From: an uncultured Acidimicrobiaceae bacterium
Lineage (GTDB): Bacteria; Actinomycetota; Acidimicrobiia; Acidimicrobiales; Ilumatobacteraceae
Direction: 5' to 3'
Length of the DNA: 64,000 nt
Assembly (NCBI GenBank): GCA_903919455.1
Contig: CAIXIJ010000110.1
Coordinates: 56,862 to 120,861, forward strand
A model generated the notes under the pieces. The model saw nothing but the letters and a program-made list of their open reading frames with translations, did no database searches and had not been told where the DNA came from. A program made the translations under genes and the position numbers. Shown piece after piece: positions 53,377 to 62,879 of this stretch; the stretch's first letter is position 1; each line of letters opens with the position of its first letter.

Positions 53377-53967
53377 TCAAGCGTGCACGATGAGTGCGTC
53401 AGGCAGTACTTCGATCGCAAGGTCGCTGACGCGCGCCACTCGATGTCCGTCCACGTACACGTCGAGTGGACGGCTGAATGTTGCTTTCCAGCGCTCGGTA
53501 CTGTTGAGCGTCATCGACGGATGGGGAAGATGCGTGCCGGTACGAGCACGCGTGCGTGCCTGCAGCCTGGCTCGCAGACCCATCGACGGGTCCACGCGCA
53601 GGAGGTCGAGCCGACCGTCGTTGGGGTGCGACCGCGGTGCCACGTCGTAGGGGCCGAGGAACTGTGCGTTCATGGCCATCACCACCTCTCCACGCCACCA
53701 CCACCGCCGAGCCACCACGTGCGCGAGCGCAGTGAACGTTCGTCCGTCAGCCACCACGTGGAGCAGGTCGACCGTCGCGCGCACGTGAGGACCGTCAAGA
53801 CGATCAGGCGTGCCGCCACCCATGGTTCGGGCCATGTCGCCACCCGACAGACCGACGGCCGCGGAGAGGTCGCCTCGGACCGCAACGCCATCGGAGGGTG
53901 CCACACGCAGACCCGACACGGCCGTGAGAACCGGTTCGCCCCACGCCTCACCCTTGCGGATCGTCAC
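53377..53967 (-). CDS. Orphan C-terminal domain of diacylglycerol kinase-like (YegS/LCB5) protein
   Basis: A 196-residue protein that looks like only the C-terminal beta-sandwich of the DAGK/YegS family: VVMAMNAQFLGPYDVAPRSH, then PNDGRLDLLRVDPSMG and the end PLDVYVDGHRVARVSDLAIEVLPDALIVHA. The catalytic N-terminal domain (with GGDGT) is absent and is not found upstream, where helY lies. GTG 53967 overlaps the helY stop by 20 bases. It may be a non-catalytic lipid-binding domain or a trimmed gene. No frameshift or remnant of the missing half was seen. Confidence 0.75.
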   Translation of the reverse strand: MTIRKGEAWGEPVLTAVSGLRVAPSDGVAVRGDLSAAVGLSGGDMARTMGGGTPDRLDGPHVRATVDLLHVVADGRTFTALAHVVARRWWWRGEVVMAMNAQFLGPYDVAPRSHPNDGRLDLLRVDPSMGLRARLQARTRARTGTHLPHPSMTLNSTERWKATFSRPLDVYVDGHRVARVSDLAIEVLPDALIVHA

Positions 53968-56584
53968 CGTCCACCTCCAGCGCGCTCGATGCTGCGACCA
54001 CCCCTCGGAACAGCGCCTCCGCGGCCTGCTCGGCGACCTGCGTGGTGGCTTTCGACGGCGACACCAATGCCAGTTGGCGCACCAGATCGATGAGTTGTTT
54101 CATGGTGCGGACGAAGTCGCCGCCCGACAGTTCTTCGGTCGCCACGACATCGGCGAACCCTTCACCGGCTGCCCAGGCGAACGCGACAGCGATGAACGTG
54201 GGATCCGGCGGGCGATGCACCGACAGCCCGGCAGCCTCCTCGATTTCCTCGAGTTCGTAGCTGATTCGGGCAATGCTCTGCCACCGTCGTCGAACTGCAT
54301 CCGATGGATACCAGGGGGCTGGCGGCGGCTCGGGGCTGCGGTGTTCGTACACGAACACGCTGGCCAAACCGGCAAAGGTGGCGGGCTCTAGGCCATCGAA
54401 GAGACCTCGGCGCACGCACTCCACGACGAGCAGATCGCATTCGTGGAACGTGCGGGCCAACATCTCGCCCTCCGACGTGAGCGACCAGCCATCGACATAG
54501 CCCCAGTTCTGCAGAATCTTCAGCACCCGGTCGAAGTCTCTTGCGATCGACTGGCTGCGACCGCGGACACGTTGGCGAAGCTCGTCCACTTCCTTCGCAA
54601 CTCGCTCTGCCTGCGTTGCAGCCTTCAGGCGGTCGTCGAGTTCGGGGTCGTCCTCGACAGGATGCGTCAGCGGCTGGTGTTCCGCTGGTGCTCTACGACG
54701 GGGCTGGAGCGGAAGTGTGTCGGCACGCTCGAGCCGAATGGCAACTTCCTTCTGGAAGTCGTGCCGGTTCGGGGCGTAGTCCGCAGGCAGTTCGATCTTT
54801 CCGATGGCGCGCGGCGGCTCGTCGAAGTCTGCCGCCGTCAGCATCATCGTGTCTCTCCGGGTGGTGATGCCCGTGATGCGAACTCCGCCTTTGCGATGGG
54901 CGCTCGTGAGCACCGCCACACGGCCGACGTAACGACCCTTCACGGCGTAGACGATGTCGCCCGGTTTCAGCTTCAGCATGGCCAAGGTGACGACGTCGTC
55001 GCGCCCGATGGTTGCGGGGGCGGGTGCCGACTCTTGGCCCTTCTGAAGACGCCGAAATTCATCGATGTCGCCGTACGGGCTGTGTGCCTTCTCCAGCAGA
55101 TCTGCCATGTGCCGCTGGCGACGCTCGAGGCGAGCTTCGATCTTCACCACGTCGCGATCCGCCTGGTACTGAGCGAAGGACAGGTTCAACAGATGATGGG
55201 CTCGCTCACTCGTGTACGTACGTACCAGGTTCGCTGCCATGTTGTACGTTGGCCGGAATGCCGAGTTGAGGTGGAAGGTGCGGCTCGACGCCAGAACCGC
55301 CACCTGATCGAAGGATACGAACGGACTCCAGAGCACCACTGCTTGGCCGAGATCGTCCAAGCCGCGGCGTCCGGCACGACCCGTGAGCTGGGTGTACTCC
55401 CCCGGCGTCAGGAAGGTGTGATGGTCGCCGGTGAACTTGCTGAGCTTCTCGATGACAACCGACTTGGCTGGCATGTTGATACCTACTGCCAGCGTCTCGG
55501 TGGCGAAGACCACCTTCACGAGGCCTTCGACAAAACACGCCTCCACTACTTCCTTGAAGGGCGGCACCATGCCGGCATGGTGAGCCGCAATACCTGCCTC
55601 GAGTTGGGCCAGGAACTGGCCGTAGCCGAGTACCGCAAGGTCGGCCGGGTCCATCGCCCCGAGTCGGTCGTCGACAATCTCGCGAATGCGATCGCGTTCG
55701 GTCCCGCTGGTGAGCCGAACACCCGCGGCGAGACAGGATCGCGCCGCTTCGTCACACTGGTTCCGGCTAAAAATGAAGTAGATCGCCGGCAGCATGCGGT
55801 GCTGCTCCAACACCTCAACGGTTTCGAGCCGAGTCGGCGTGAACAGCTTCCGCCGCCCTCCCCTGTTGCGAGCTGTCTTGCCCTTGCCGGCACGCATTCC
55901 TTCGTCGTCGAGGCGCATGGCGTCGCTGTTCGGTCGACCGTTGACAAGCGTCGGCAGCAGGTGAAGGCGATCGTGTGTCTTGTCGCCGATCAGGTACATG
56001 TTGTCGAGACGTACCGGACGTCGGTCTTCGAGAATGGCGCGGGTGGGGCCGCGCACGGTGCTGATCCAGTCGGCGAGTTCGGCCGCGTTGCTGACGGTGG
56101 CCGACAAACACACCAGCTTCACGTGCACAGGGAGGTGCACGATGACCTCTTCCCACACCGGCCCTCGATAGGTGTCCTGCAGGAAGTGCACCTCGTCGAG
56201 CACCACGGCATCAAGCTCTCGCAGGCCCGCAGACCGCGCATACACCATGTTGCGCAGCACCTCGGTGGTCATCACCACCACCGGCGCATCGCCGTTGATG
56301 CTGTTGTCGCCGGTGAGCAGGCCGACGTTCTGCGGACCGAGTCGCTCGACCAGGTCGTGGTACTTCTGGTTCGAGAGCGCCTTGATCGGGGCGGTGTAGA
56401 AGGCCCGGCGGCCGTCTGCCACCGCCGCGTCGATGGCGTATTCAGCAACCACGGTCTTTCCGCTTCCAGTCGGCGCCGCGACCAGCACGGACTCCCCGTC
56501 ATCGAGCGCGTCGAGGGCCCGAACCTGGAACCCGTCGAGCGGGAACGTGTAGTGAGCGATCAGCTCGGCGCGGTCGGGACGCAC
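53948..56584 (-). CDS. helY: DEAD/DEAH-box helicase (HelY, Ski2/Mtr4-like)
   Basis: An 878-residue superfamily II helicase. Seen: Walker A AAPTGSGKTVVAEYA, TAPIKALSNQKYHDL, the DEVH box VVLDEVHFL, SATVSNAAELADWI, AAHHAGMVPPFKEVVEACF, GINMPAKSV and QLTGRAGRRGLD, then the C-terminal arch-like and DSHCT domains. It resembles RNA helicases of the Ski2 group. It lies next to tatC, as in mycobacteria. GTG 56584 is chosen as it lies 13 bases after the tatC stop; an ATG at 56659 would overlap tatC by 62 bases. Confidence 0.92.
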   Translation of the reverse strand: MRPDRAELIAHYTFPLDGFQVRALDALDDGESVLVAAPTGSGKTVVAEYAIDAAVADGRRAFYTAPIKALSNQKYHDLVERLGPQNVGLLTGDNSINGDAPVVVMTTEVLRNMVYARSAGLRELDAVVLDEVHFLQDTYRGPVWEEVIVHLPVHVKLVCLSATVSNAAELADWISTVRGPTRAILEDRRPVRLDNMYLIGDKTHDRLHLLPTLVNGRPNSDAMRLDDEGMRAGKGKTARNRGGRRKLFTPTRLETVEVLEQHRMLPAIYFIFSRNQCDEAARSCLAAGVRLTSGTERDRIREIVDDRLGAMDPADLAVLGYGQFLAQLEAGIAAHHAGMVPPFKEVVEACFVEGLVKVVFATETLAVGINMPAKSVVIEKLSKFTGDHHTFLTPGEYTQLTGRAGRRGLDDLGQAVVLWSPFVSFDQVAVLASSRTFHLNSAFRPTYNMAANLVRTYTSERAHHLLNLSFAQYQADRDVVKIEARLERRQRHMADLLEKAHSPYGDIDEFRRLQKGQESAPAPATIGRDDVVTLAMLKLKPGDIVYAVKGRYVGRVAVLTSAHRKGGVRITGITTRRDTMMLTAADFDEPPRAIGKIELPADYAPNRHDFQKEVAIRLERADTLPLQPRRRAPAEHQPLTHPVEDDPELDDRLKAATQAERVAKEVDELRQRVRGRSQSIARDFDRVLKILQNWGYVDGWSLTSEGEMLARTFHECDLLVVECVRRGLFDGLEPATFAGLASVFVYEHRSPEPPPAPWYPSDAVRRRWQSIARISYELEEIEEAAGLSVHRPPDPTFIAVAFAWAAGEGFADVVATEELSGGDFVRTMKQLIDLVRQLALVSPSKATTQVAEQAAEALFRGVVAASSALEVDGDDPQG

Positions 56585-56597
56585 GACGCCATTCGTG

Positions 56598-57407
56598 TCA
56601 GCCTGCAGCCTCTTCGGCTGCCTCGCGGGCCAGTTTGCGCTTCTGCGCCATGCGACCAATGAGAATCGAGATGAGGTAGAAAATCACCATTGGGATGGCC
56701 AGGGCGAGCATGCTGTACGGGTCGCCCGAGGGCGTGATGACGGCGGCGATGGCGAAGATGACGACGGTGGCGATGCGCCACTGCTTCTGCAGCGTTTGGG
56801 GGGTGATGACGCCCACCAGCTGCAGGAACACCAAGAGCACCGGGAACTCGAAGGTGATGCCGAACGCCGCCACCATGAGGCCGAACAGGCTGACGTACTT
56901 GCTCACCTGGAAGTTCGCCTTCACATCGCTGCCAGCCCACGAGATGAGGAAGTCGAGCGCAGGCGTGAGGGTCCAGTAGGCCACCGCTCCACCGAGCAAG
57001 AAGAGACCCACGGCGGACACGATGAAGGGAATTGCGTACTTCTTCTCTTTCGCATGCAACGCCGGAACCACGAAACGCCAGATCTGCCACAGGATGACTG
57101 GCAGGGCCAGAATGAGCCCGCCGTACGTGCAGATGGACAGACGCGTGCTGAAGCCCTCCAGCGGACCGAGGAACTGCAGCTCACAGGTGAGTTCAGGCTT
57201 CTGACGGCACAGATCCTCATACGGCTTACGCATGAAGCTCAGTACTTGGTCGTAACTGGCGAGCAGCACGATGACGCCGAGCACCACCGCAAGCAGCGAA
57301 CGGATGATGCGCGTGCGCAGTTCGGCGAGGTGCTGGGTGAGCGTCATCCGGTCGTCGGGCGTTTTCACCGTGACCTTCTCTTCGCGATCCGTGAAGGGAA
57401 GCTTCAT
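56598..57407 (-). CDS. tatC: Twin-arginine translocase subunit TatC
   Basis: A 269-residue membrane protein with six helices that recognises the twin-arginine signal of folded export substrates. Seen: MTLTQHLAELRTRIIRSLLA, the family hallmark LPVILWQIWRFVVPALHAKEKK, and the conserved GITFEFPVLLVFLQLVG and AVITPSGDPYSMLALAIPM. The ATG overlaps the tatB stop (ATGA). The C-terminus is basic (RMAQKRKLAREA). Confidence 0.96.
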   Translation of the reverse strand: MKLPFTDREEKVTVKTPDDRMTLTQHLAELRTRIIRSLLAVVLGVIVLLASYDQVLSFMRKPYEDLCRQKPELTCELQFLGPLEGFSTRLSICTYGGLILALPVILWQIWRFVVPALHAKEKKYAIPFIVSAVGLFLLGGAVAYWTLTPALDFLISWAGSDVKANFQVSKYVSLFGLMVAAFGITFEFPVLLVFLQLVGVITPQTLQKQWRIATVVIFAIAAVITPSGDPYSMLALAIPMVIFYLISILIGRMAQKRKLAREAAEEAAG

Positions 57408-57907
57408 GAAGTGCCGTCTTCGACCGGAGCCAGCGGGTCGCGTGGCGCTCGCGCCGTGCGCGGCGTGCTGCTACCGAAGTTCAAGCCTCCGGCCGGCTTC
57501 GGCGATGCCTCGGATGCTTCTTCGGCCGTGGCTGAAGCTTCAACAGGTGCAGCAGCGTCATCGGCGCGACGAGGGGCGAGGGAGCCGAAGTTCAGGCCCT
57601 CCTCTTTCTTGATTGGAGGAGGGGTCGCGGCAGCCGGTGCCGTGGTCGCCGGATCAGTGGAGGTGTTGAACATGCCACCCATGTCGAAGTCCGCGGCCGA
57701 CTTCATGGCGTCGGCGGTCTCGCGCAACTCGCGCATCGGCTCGTCGAGCGCAGACTTCAGTTCACCCTGGAACCCGTTCGCCATCTTCTTGAACTCGGAA
57801 TACGCACGTCCGAACTTCCTGATGGCGTCAGGAAGCTTTTCGGGACCGAGGATGATGAGCGCGATGAGCAGCAGAAAGACCATTTCGCTGCCCTGGATGT
57901 TGAACAC
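57404..57907 (-). CDS. tatB: Twin-arginine translocase subunit TatB-like
   Basis: A 167-residue protein with a single N-terminal helix MVFLLLIALIILGPEKLPDAIRKFG, where Glu at SEMVF (residue 8) and the GP hinge before the amphipathic helix fit TatB better than TatA. The remainder is Ala/Pro-rich with two LNFGS motifs. It works with TatC to receive twin-arginine substrates. TatA is not in the window. Confidence 0.87.
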   Translation of the reverse strand: MFNIQGSEMVFLLLIALIILGPEKLPDAIRKFGRAYSEFKKMANGFQGELKSALDEPMRELRETADAMKSAADFDMGGMFNTSTDPATTAPAAATPPPIKKEEGLNFGSLAPRRADDAAAPVEASATAEEASEASPKPAGGLNFGSSTPRTARAPRDPLAPVEDGTS

Positions 57908-57937
57908 GACCCGAAGTCTAGGAGTTGATCGGCGCGC

Positions 57938-57965
57938 TTGACGGTGCGCGACGGTCAGGTAATGC
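57938..57965 (+). promoter_or_regulatory. Predicted promoter for the second phosphodiesterase gene
   Basis: TTGACG (57938-57943) and TAATGC (57960-57965) with a 16-base spacer lie upstream of the GTG at 57999, giving a leader of about 25 bases. It lies in the divergent gap to tatB. The match is good, but the -10 is imperfect. Confidence 0.5.
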
Positions 57966-57998
57966 GCGTGACCTACTCGCGCGTGGCATCATCCGCTG

Positions 57999-58733
57999 GT
58001 GCAACAGCGGCTTCCCTCCCTTCTCGACGATCCGATCGGTTTCGCGCACCGTGGCGCACGTGCCTATGCCCCGGAGAACACGATTGAAGCGTTTCAGCTC
58101 GGTCTGAAGCTCGGCGCGAACGGATTGGAAAGCGACGTCTGGATGACAGCTGACGGCGTTGCGGTGCTGGATCACGACGGCGTCGTGCGGCGACGGCTCG
58201 GCCGCAGCGTTCCGATCTCCCAGGTGCGTCGAGCAGACCTGCCGGCCCATATTCCGGAGTTTGCCGAGCTGATCGAACGCTGCGGGCAGTCGTATCACCT
58301 CAGCCTCGATCTCAAGGATCCGAGTTCCGGCCAACGTGTCATCGACGTCGCCAGGGAAGCTGCTCCCGACATGCTGCCCAGAATCTGGTTGTGTCACCCG
58401 CGCTGGGAGACGCTGCAACCGCTGCGGGGGCAGGGAGTGAAACTGGTGGACAGCACGCGGCTCGACAAGATCAAGGAGGGTCCGGAGCGGCGCGCAGCGA
58501 TCCTTGCCAACGAGGGAATTGACGCCGTGAACATGTACCACTCCGACTGGAATGGCGGTCTCGTCACGCTGTTCCACCGCTTCGAGCGGGTGTGCTTCTC
58601 GTGGGGTATCCAGGAGCCGGCAATTCTGCAGCGGACGTTCTGGATGGGAATGGACGGCCTTTTCAGCGACTACCCGGACCGGATGATGGATGCCTATCGC
58701 GACACGCTCGGCGCACCGCGACCGGTGACGTGA
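57999..58733 (+). CDS. Glycerophosphodiester phosphodiesterase family protein (second)
   Basis: A 244-residue GDPD barrel. Seen: FAHRGARAYAPENTIEAFQLGL, LESDVWMTADGVAVLDHDGVV (metal-binding Glu/Asp and His), LSLDLKDPSS, and the late CFSWGIQEPAILQRTFWMGMDGLFSDYP. It cleaves glycerophosphodiesters of lipid turnover or related phosphodiesters. GTG start. It is the only + strand gene in this part and converges on lepB, the stops being adjacent. It is distinct from the copy at 660-1409. Confidence 0.9.
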   Translation: MQQRLPSLLDDPIGFAHRGARAYAPENTIEAFQLGLKLGANGLESDVWMTADGVAVLDHDGVVRRRLGRSVPISQVRRADLPAHIPEFAELIERCGQSYHLSLDLKDPSSGQRVIDVAREAAPDMLPRIWLCHPRWETLQPLRGQGVKLVDSTRLDKIKEGPERRAAILANEGIDAVNMYHSDWNGGLVTLFHRFERVCFSWGIQEPAILQRTFWMGMDGLFSDYPDRMMDAYRDTLGAPRPVT

Positions 58734-59324
58734 TTAGAGCCAGGCCCAATCGCTGCTGGGCCAGATGATCACGAATGCGCGACCAAGCAGGTCCTGGTAG
58801 CTCACCGGCCCGATGTCGCGGCTGTCCTTGGACCCGCCGCGGTTGTCGCCCATCACGAACACGCTGTCGCTCGGCACCGTGATCTTCGCCTGGTCGCCAC
58901 CACACGACGTGGGCGTGACGACTTCAGGATCCAGATACGGCTCGATGAGTTCGCGTCCATCGATGAACATCACACAGTTGCGGTACTCCAGCGACTCGCC
59001 CGGCAGGGCGACGACACGCTTGATCAAATCGCGTTCGCCGGCGCCCTCGACGGTCTTGAGCACTACCACGTCGCCGCGGTTCGGGTTGTGCATGCGGTAG
59101 CTCAGTTTGTTCACCAGTACCCGGTCGCCGTCGTGAAGCGTCGTGTCCATGGAGTGTCCGGAGACGGCGAACTGCTGCAACACGAAGGCCCGCACCACCA
59201 GGGCTGCGGTGACCGCCACCACGATGACGATGATCCACTCTGCCCAAGCGTTGGACTTCTTGGGCGCCTGAGGCGGCTGGGGATCCAGCGACTCGTCGAT
59301 CTCGTCGGGCGGCAGTACTGACAT
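58734..59324 (-). CDS. lepB: Signal peptidase I
   Basis: A 196-residue membrane protease that cuts signal peptides from exported proteins. Seen: an N-terminal cytoplasmic stretch, one membrane helix (WIIVIVVAVTAALVVRAFVL), the catalytic Ser in VSGHSMDTTL (S58), the general-base Lys in LIKRVVALPGE (K102) and box E GDNRGGSKDSRDIGPV. The ATG at 59324 is preferred to longer starts that run into pafA. It is in the same orientation as pafA, 43 bases away. Confidence 0.95.
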   Translation of the reverse strand: MSVLPPDEIDESLDPQPPQAPKKSNAWAEWIIVIVVAVTAALVVRAFVLQQFAVSGHSMDTTLHDGDRVLVNKLSYRMHNPNRGDVVVLKTVEGAGERDLIKRVVALPGESLEYRNCVMFIDGRELIEPYLDPEVVTPTSCGGDQAKITVPSDSVFVMGDNRGGSKDSRDIGPVSYQDLLGRAFVIIWPSSDWAWL

Positions 59325-59367
59325 CGGAAACACGCTACCCGTCAGGGAGGCCGCCCGTACGGTCAGG

Positions 59368-60726
59368 TCAGAGCGATGCGATGAGCTTCTCCACCCGTTC
59401 GTCACGGCTACGGAATGGGTCCTTGCACAGCACTGTTCGCTGCGCCTGGTCGTTGAGCTTGAGGTGCACCCAATCAACCGTGTAGTCGCGCTTGCGTTCC
59501 TTTGCCCGCTTGATGAACTCCCCGCGAAGGCGGGCTCGGGTGGTCTGTGGAGGTGTCTCGACCGCGGCTTCGATGTCGGAATCCAGGCACATGCGCTCCA
59601 CCATGCCGCGGTCTTGCAGCTTGTAGAAGGGGCTTCGGTCCCGGGAGATGTCGTGATACTGAAGGTCCAGCAGCTGAACTCGTGCGTCGCCCAGTTCGAG
59701 GCCATGGCGGCTTCGGAAGGCTTCCAGCAACCGGTACTTGATCACCCAATCCACCTCTCGATCGAGCTTCATCGGATCGTTCTCGATCGTGCTGACGCAG
59801 TGCTCCCACATCTCGAGTGCACGCTGCTCCATGGCTGGGAAGCCTTTGGTGTCGGCGTATCGAAGAGCACGGTCGAGGTACTCGCGTTGTATGTCGAGTG
59901 CACTGACCTCTCGTCCGTTGGCCAGGCGAACCTTCCGTCGGCAGGTCATGTCGTGGCTGATGTCGCGAATCGCTCGGATCGGGTTCTCCAGCGTCATGTC
60001 TCGGAGAACCACGCTGGGGTCCTCGAGCATGCGAAGCATGCACGCCGCAGCACCGACCTTCACGAACGATGTGTACTCGCTCATGTTGCTGTCGCCCACG
60101 ATGACATGGAGTCGGCGGTAGCGCTCGGCGTCGGCATGGGGTTCATCTCGTGTGTTGATGATCGGCCGACTCCGGGTGGTTGCGCTGCTGACGCCCTCCC
60201 AGATGTGTTCCGCGCGCTGCGCCATGGAGTACGTGGCGCCGCGTGCTGTCTGGAGCACCTTTCCCGAGCCGGTGTAGATCTGGCGACTCACCAGGAATGG
60301 AATGAGTACCTCGGCGTAGTGCCCCAAATCGTCGGTACGACTGGTGAGGTAGTTCTCGTGGCAGCCATAGCTGTTGCCGGCACTGTCGGTGTTGTTCTTG
60401 AAGAGGTAGATCGTGCCGCGGATGCCTTCCTCGCTCAGGCGTTGCTCGGCCGACTGCAGCAAGCCTTCGAGAATCCGTTCTCCAGCCTTGTCGTGCACTA
60501 CGAGGTCGTAGAGGCTGTCGCACTCCGGGGTGGCGTACTCGGGGTGCGATCCAACGTCGAGGTACAACCGCGCACCGTTCTGAAGGAACACGTTGCTGCT
60601 GCGCCCCCAACTCACCACCTTGCGGAACAGATAGCGGGCAACTTCGTCGGGGCTGAGTCGCCGTTGACCGCGCAGTGTGCACGTGACTCCGTACTCGTTT
60701 TCGAGGCCGTAGATGCGCCGCTCCAT
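59368..60726 (-). CDS. pafA: Pup--protein ligase PafA
   Basis: A 452-residue ligase that attaches Pup to lysines of target proteins for proteasomal degradation. It begins [16 protein letters not shown], with the ATP/metal Glu residues and the [20 protein letters not shown] and [15 protein letters not shown] blocks typical of PafA rather than Dop. The length equals mycobacterial PafA as I know it. The ATG 60726 is fixed by the family's N-terminus. PafB/PafC are not seen beside it; lepB follows instead. Confidence 0.96.
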   Translation of the reverse strand: MERRIYGLENEYGVTCTLRGQRRLSPDEVARYLFRKVVSWGRSSNVFLQNGARLYLDVGSHPEYATPECDSLYDLVVHDKAGERILEGLLQSAEQRLSEEGIRGTIYLFKNNTDSAGNSYGCHENYLTSRTDDLGHYAEVLIPFLVSRQIYTGSGKVLQTARGATYSMAQRAEHIWEGVSSATTRSRPIINTRDEPHADAERYRRLHVIVGDSNMSEYTSFVKVGAAACMLRMLEDPSVVLRDMTLENPIRAIRDISHDMTCRRKVRLANGREVSALDIQREYLDRALRYADTKGFPAMEQRALEMWEHCVSTIENDPMKLDREVDWVIKYRLLEAFRSRHGLELGDARVQLLDLQYHDISRDRSPFYKLQDRGMVERMCLDSDIEAAVETPPQTTRARLRGEFIKRAKERKRDYTVDWVHLKLNDQAQRTVLCKDPFRSRDERVEKLIASL

Positions 60727-60769
60727 TCGCGCACCGTAGCGCAGTCGAGGGACCGCGCACTGGCGTTGA

Positions 60770-61546
60770 TCACGTAAGTCGGAAGCGAAGCTCCGTACCC
60801 ACCGCTGCCTGCCCCACAAGGTGGATGTCGGCCGGATCCACCACGGCGATCACGGGGTAGCCACCGGTCGCTGGGTAGCCGGCAAGCATCACGATCGGAT
60901 TGCCATCCGGCGGCACCTGCATGGAACCTTCCACCATCCCTTCGGAGGGCAGCTCGTCATGCCGCACACGGCGGAGCGACTCTCCACTCAGCCGGGAGCC
61001 CACCCGGCTGGTGTCGGTCACCACGAACGGATTCGATGTCAGTATCTGCAACGCATCGTCGTCGAACCAGTCCAGTCTCGGGCCAGGCCAGAGGCGCACG
61101 TTCGTTGACGGTTCGTGTCGTGCAGCGGGTTGCAGCGCCGCCGGCGTGTGGGGGTCGGGGCCGGCGTGCATCGCATCGCCGCTGTTGATGATGCCGCCTC
61201 GCACGGATACGTAGATACGAGCACCGTGCATCATTCGCCCGACGCGAAGGGTCGCACCCGCTGGAAGCACCACCGGCATTCCCCATCCCACTGGCGGGCC
61301 ACTCTCCACTGTGATGTGAGCGACTCCACCGGTGACCGCCACCATGGTGGGCTTTGTCGTGGTGATAGTGAGGCCGCCAGAGGTCTCGAAAGCAGCGCAG
61401 GCCTCGTCGTTACCGACCAGGCGATTGGCGAGCGCCAGCGACGGCCTGTCTACCGCTCCCCCACGGCCTGCGCCGAGCCACGCTCGTCCGGGCCTACCTG
61501 CGTCCTGCACGCTGCCTGCAACGCCCCACGAGGCGACGTGAATCAT
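60770..61546 (-). CDS. pxpC: Biotin-dependent carboxyltransferase family protein (KipA/PxpC-like)
   Basis: A 258-residue AHS2/allophanate-hydrolase-subunit-2-like protein: [35 protein letters not shown], then [18 protein letters not shown] and the end [24 protein letters not shown]. With PxpB it forms part of 5-oxoprolinase (PxpABC), which opens pyroglutamate to glutamate; alone it was described as KipA. The ATG overlaps the PxpB-like stop (ATGA). PxpA is not found in the window, so function depends on genes elsewhere. Confidence 0.92.
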   Translation of the reverse strand: MIHVASWGVAGSVQDAGRPGRAWLGAGRGGAVDRPSLALANRLVGNDEACAAFETSGGLTITTTKPTMVAVTGGVAHITVESGPPVGWGMPVVLPAGATLRVGRMMHGARIYVSVRGGIINSGDAMHAGPDPHTPAALQPAARHEPSTNVRLWPGPRLDWFDDDALQILTSNPFVVTDTSRVGSRLSGESLRRVRHDELPSEGMVEGSMQVPPDGNPIVMLAGYPATGGYPVIAVVDPADIHLVGQAAVGTELRFRLT

Positions 61547-62133
61547 GTCGGCTGGAACCGCACGCGCGTGCCGGGTGGCAACGTGGCTGGAGGGTCGCGA
61601 TGTTCGTCCCACATCGCGAGGTCGGTGTGGCCCAGAATGCTCCAGCCACCGGGACTCTCGACTGGGTAGACGCCGGTGAAGGTGCTCGCCATTGCGACCG
61701 AGCCACGCGGCACCCGGGTTCGCGGTGTTGCCCGGCGCGGGACAACCAAACGCTCGTCGAGGCCAACCAGATAGCCGAACCCGGCGATGAAGCCGCAGAA
61801 CGCACAGGTGTACTCGTTGCCACTGTGTAGCGCAATCACCTCGGCGATCGACATCTTGCACGCCGCCGCTACTTCAGCCAGGTCGTCGCCGTCGTACTTC
61901 ACGGGTACCACTACCAGTTTGCCCGCTGCCTCGGCAGAGGTGGAGGCTGGCTGCGTGAGCAGTGCAAGGTTGAGACTGCCGTCGTGCACCACGAGAACAG
62001 TCGATGCGGCCGGCACCACGTCGATGACGCCTGGCAGACCAGCTTCCCGCCATGACGTCGCTGCCGACATCACGGTGGCTAGATCCTCGAATTCGGCCAG
62101 TACGGCACCGGGACCGCACGGCAGCAACCTCAC
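61543..62133 (-). CDS. pxpB: KipI/PxpB family protein (AHS1)
   Basis: About 196 residues of the AHS1 (allophanate-hydrolase-subunit-1/KipI) fold. Seen: the typical VVPVKYDGDDLAEVAAACKMS, EYTCAFCGFIAGFGYLVGLDERL, VPRRATPRTRVPRGSVAMAST and GVYPVESPGGWSILGHT. It partners with the next gene as part of 5-oxoprolinase. The start is uncertain: GTG 62133 is used, though the family N-terminus is short and no clear ribosome binding site is visible. It sits between prcA and pafA, inside the Pup-proteasome locus. Confidence 0.9.
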   Translation of the reverse strand: MRLLPCGPGAVLAEFEDLATVMSAATSWREAGLPGVIDVVPAASTVLVVHDGSLNLALLTQPASTSAEAAGKLVVVPVKYDGDDLAEVAAACKMSIAEVIALHSGNEYTCAFCGFIAGFGYLVGLDERLVVPRRATPRTRVPRGSVAMASTFTGVYPVESPGGWSILGHTDLAMWDEHRDPPATLPPGTRVRFQPT

Positions 62134-62198
62134 GAGACGAAGGGGTGGACTTCCCAACCCACAACGCTGTTGAAATCCATGTGCGGCATGGGTGCCAC

Positions 62199-62879
62199 CT
62201 AGGAGGACAGTGCGGCGGCAACCGCGTCGTCGCTGAGGCGTTTGAAGCATCGCCGCCCGTTGAGCCGGGAGAGCACCGCCACCTCGAGATCGGTGGCCGC
62301 CAGTGTGCGGTCGGGGCCCGACAGCGCCGTTGTCGCCGCCTTCACGGCCGCTTCGAGGCTCTGAGAGGCACCCTCTGCAGTGTCCATACGAGCGCTGATG
62401 GCCTCTGCGTCTCCTCCGAGCACACTGAAGCTGATCTCATCCACCACCGTGCCGTCGTAGAGGATGTGGAAGAGCTGGTCGCCGTCGGGCGTCACGCCCA
62501 CCTCGGCCACCAGAATCTCTACTTCCATCGGTTTCATTTCATGAGTGAAGATCTGGCCGAGGATCTGCGCGTAGTTGTTCGCCAGGCTGCGTGCATCCAC
62601 GTCGTCGCGGCTGTACTGGAAGCCCTTCAGATCTGCTGCGCGCACTCCGGCCACGCGTAGTTGGTCGAACTCGTTGTACTTCCCGACACCGGCGAACGCG
62701 ATGCGGTCGTAGATCTCGCTGATCTTGCGCAGCGTGTTACTCGGATTTTCGGCTACCAGCGCGATGCCGCTGATGAAGCGAACCGCCACCAGTGCACGTC
62801 CGCGGGCAATGCCCTTTCGGGCGTAATCGGCCCGATCCTTCATGATCTGCTCGGGCGCAACGTAGAACGGCATGCTCAT
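62199..62879 (-). CDS. prcA: 20S proteasome alpha subunit
   Basis: A 226-residue alpha subunit: MPFYVAPEQIMKDRADYARKGIARG covers the gate and H0 helix, followed by VALVAENPSNTLRKISEIYDRIAFAG and PMEVEILVAEVG. It forms the outer rings of the core that receive Pup-tagged substrate from the Mpa ATPase. The C-terminus lacks an extended tail. The ATG overlaps the prcB stop (ATGA). Confidence 0.97.
   Translation of the reverse strand: MSMPFYVAPEQIMKDRADYARKGIARGRALVAVRFISGIALVAENPSNTLRKISEIYDRIAFAGVGKYNEFDQLRVAGVRAADLKGFQYSRDDVDARSLANNYAQILGQIFTHEMKPMEVEILVAEVGVTPDGDQLFHILYDGTVVDEISFSVLGGDAEAISARMDTAEGASQSLEAAVKAATTALSGPDRTLAATDLEVAVLSRLNGRRCFKRLSDDAVAAALSS

Noticed and set aside
54443..56662. A 739-codon + strand frame opposite helY
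   Set aside because: helY has all helicase motifs in the correct order on the minus strand; the + frame has none.
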